Under the pieces are notes generated by a model. That model was not told where the DNA came from. It ran no database searches and saw only the letters and a program-made list of their open reading frames with translations. DNA of 7,719 nucleotides from Planctomycetota bacterium (GTDB lineage Bacteria > Planctomycetota > Planctomycetia > Pirellulales > UBA1268), in contig QWPO01000074.1 in assembly GCA_003669255.1 (NCBI GenBank), positions 1 through 7,719 on the forward strand. The letters are read 5' to 3'. The stretch's first letter is position 1, and each line of letters opens with the position of its first letter. Below are positions 7,201-7,719 of this stretch, one piece after another. The translations under genes and the position numbers were made by a program.

Positions 7201-7672
7201 GGCCAAGCACGGCGACGTGAGCGTGCTGCCGACGCCGGCCTTCCTCGAGGGGCCGAAGCCGGGCGAGGAACTTTCGGTCGACATCGAGCCGGGCAAGACG
7301 CTCCTCATCCGCCTGCTGACGGTGGGTGAGCCGCATGCCGACGGCACGCGGACGGTGTTCTTCGAGTTGAACGGCCAGCCGCGGAGCGTGTCGGTGGCCG
7401 ACAAGAGCCTTGAAGCGAAGGTGCAGAAGCGGCCAAAGGCCGTGATCGGCGACGCCCGCGAGGTGGGGGCCCCGATGCCGGGGCTGATCGTGACGGTGGC
7501 CGTGAAGCCGGGCGACGTGGTGACGAAGGGACAGAAGCTCCTCTCGCTCGAGGCGATGAAGATGGAGACCACGGTCTACGCCGAGCGCGACGGCCGGCTC
7601 GCCGAAGTCTTGGTGACCCCGGGCACTCCCGTGGAAGCTGGAGAGCTTGTTGCACGTTACGCTGACGCGTAA
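4223..7672 (+). CDS. pyc: Pyruvate carboxylase, single-chain
   Basis: This 1149-aa biotin enzyme makes oxaloacetate from pyruvate, bicarbonate and ATP, refilling the TCA cycle and feeding gluconeogenesis in the cytoplasm. The biotin carboxylase domain (about 1-450) begins KLLVANRSEIAIRVFR. It has the ATP-grasp loop from Lys161 (KAAHGGGGRGMR) and the active-site run E292-V-N-P-R296-I-Q298-V-E300-H. The carboxyltransferase domain (from about 530) has DTTMRD with Arg543 and metal ligand Asp544, the carboxylated Lys713 in AIKDMAGLCKP, metal ligands His742 and His744 in HFHTHD, and Thr877 in KVTPTSK. These sit at a constant offset of five from the Rhizobium etli enzyme residues as I recall them (R548, D549, K718, H747, H749, T882). 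The biotinyl domain (about 1080-1149) carries Lys1113 in EAMKME, 36 residues from the end. Length and domain order are those of the homotetrameric alpha4 type. All key residues are present, so it should be active. The ATG at 4223 is chosen because MRPITKLLVANRSE is the usual N-terminus; a GTG at 4172 would add 17 unconserved residues. No biotin ligase gene is in view. Confidence 0.98.
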   Translation: MRPITKLLVANRSEIAIRVFRSAHELGIRTVAIYAHEDRFALHRFKADEAYLVGKPGEPIRSYLDIDGIVALAKAHGVDGIHPGYGFLSENPEFAAACGKAGITFVGPRVELLQTLGDKTAARDLAHKAGVPILAGSAKPVVGHADALKIAKELGWPVILKAAHGGGGRGMRVVRGEDELAVALESAQRESKTAFGSAAVFVEKFIQRARHIEVQLLGDLHGNLVHLFERDCSVQRRHQKVVELAPAPNLDPATRDAICEAAIAIGRTARYENAGTVEFLVDADTGRFYFIEVNPRIQVEHTVTEEITGIDIVRRQLLVAQGHKLSDPQVGLGDQKAIRSMGAALQCRVTTEDPENRFLPDYGRMTAYRSASGMGIRLDAGTAFSGAVVTPYFDSLLVKVTARGLTHQEAAGHIERCLQEFRIRGVKTNIPFLINLVTNPDFLAGNCTTRFIDETPALFDFPIRRDRATRVLEYLADVIVNGNPLVKGRPAAARRQPAPLPDYDRFAPPPAGTRTKLKELGPTKFAAWVREQKRLLITDTTMRDAHQSLLATRMRTHDMLSVADAYARLCSGFFSLEMWGGATFDTSMRFLKECPWDRLLQLRERIPNILFQMLLRASNAVGYTNYPDNIVRAFVKESAASGIDVFRVFDPLNWVPNMRVAIDAVVESGAICEAAVCYTGDVLDPKRTKYSLDYYVKLAKELEKAGAHMLAIKDMAGLCKPFAAGKLVSALRAEIGIPIHFHTHDTSGAQVAAALEAAKSGASVVDAAFASFAGLTSQPNLNALVEAARNTPLDTGLDPEPLRHFSHYWAAVREHYTAFECGMKAPDPDLYLHEMPGGQFTNLLEQAKALGLGDRWEEVCRAYADVNHLVGDIVKVTPTSKSVGDLALLLVTNNMQASDLLTDSRELAFPESVIDLLAGRMGQPPGGFPADVVTRIVRKADIVTGRPGESLAPADFAAAEKKVAEIVGRTASPREVLSWLLYPRVFADFAAHRAKHGDVSVLPTPAFLEGPKPGEELSVDIEPGKTLLIRLLTVGEPHADGTRTVFFELNGQPRSVSVADKSLEAKVQKRPKAVIGDAREVGAPMPGLIVTVAVKPGDVVTKGQKLLSLEAMKMETTVYAERDGRLAEVLVTPGTPVEAGELVARYADA

Positions 7673-7675
7673 CGG

Positions 7676-7712
7676 CACGGCTGCAACGCCATCCCTGGCC
7701 GTTGCAGCCGTG
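7676..7712 (+). terminator. Hairpin after pyc, probable terminator
   Basis: Three bases after the pyc stop codon, CACGGCTGCAACG (7676-7688) pairs perfectly with CGTTGCAGCCGTG (7700-7712), a 13-bp GC-rich stem. CCA/TGG (7689-7691 with 7696-7698) extends it inside, leaving one bulged C and a TCCC loop. No T-tract follows in the seven remaining bases. It may act as an intrinsic-like terminator without a U tail, as a bidirectional terminator, or as a 3'-end stabiliser. The sequence beyond the window would decide. Confidence 0.65.
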
Positions 7713-7719
7713 GGCAGTC

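Overview
The window is a GC-rich stretch of bacterial chromosome holding four intact protein genes, a short palindromic repeat array at its left edge and a strong hairpin at its right edge. The sequence suggests a planctomycete, probably of the Pirellulales. The reasons are the YidC with an N-terminal Met-Asp-Arg-Arg followed by a membrane anchor and a PDZ-like insertion, the interspersed CACAGGTT/AACCTGTG palindromes, and the weak or absent Shine-Dalgarno sequences. This assignment comes from recall and pattern, not from a search.

Layout. Bases 14-120 hold about three tandem 39-bp units, each with an inverted repeat; the last is degenerate and ends close to the yidC stop codon. On the minus strand, a calcineurin-like metallophosphoesterase (2469-3239) lies upstream of yidC (139-2421). 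They are 47 bp apart and are probably transcribed together from a candidate promoter at 3292-3320. A 113-bp divergent intergenic region separates this pair from plus-strand tsaB (3353-4069). After 153 bp without a convincing gene comes pyc (4223-7672), a full-length single-chain pyruvate carboxylase. A 13-bp perfect hairpin follows its stop codon at once.

How the genes relate. All four have housekeeping roles or look as if they do: membrane-protein insertion (YidC), an uncharacterised phosphoesterase, the tRNA t6A37 modification pathway (TsaB) and anaplerotic oxaloacetate synthesis (Pyc). I see no shared pathway and no mobile element, CRISPR array, toxin-antitoxin pair or defence module. The features most worth a second look are the PDZ-like domain inside the periplasmic part of YidC, the palindromic repeats abutting yidC, and a G-quadruplex-type motif in the short gap before yidC. 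I do not see an obvious new multi-gene system here.
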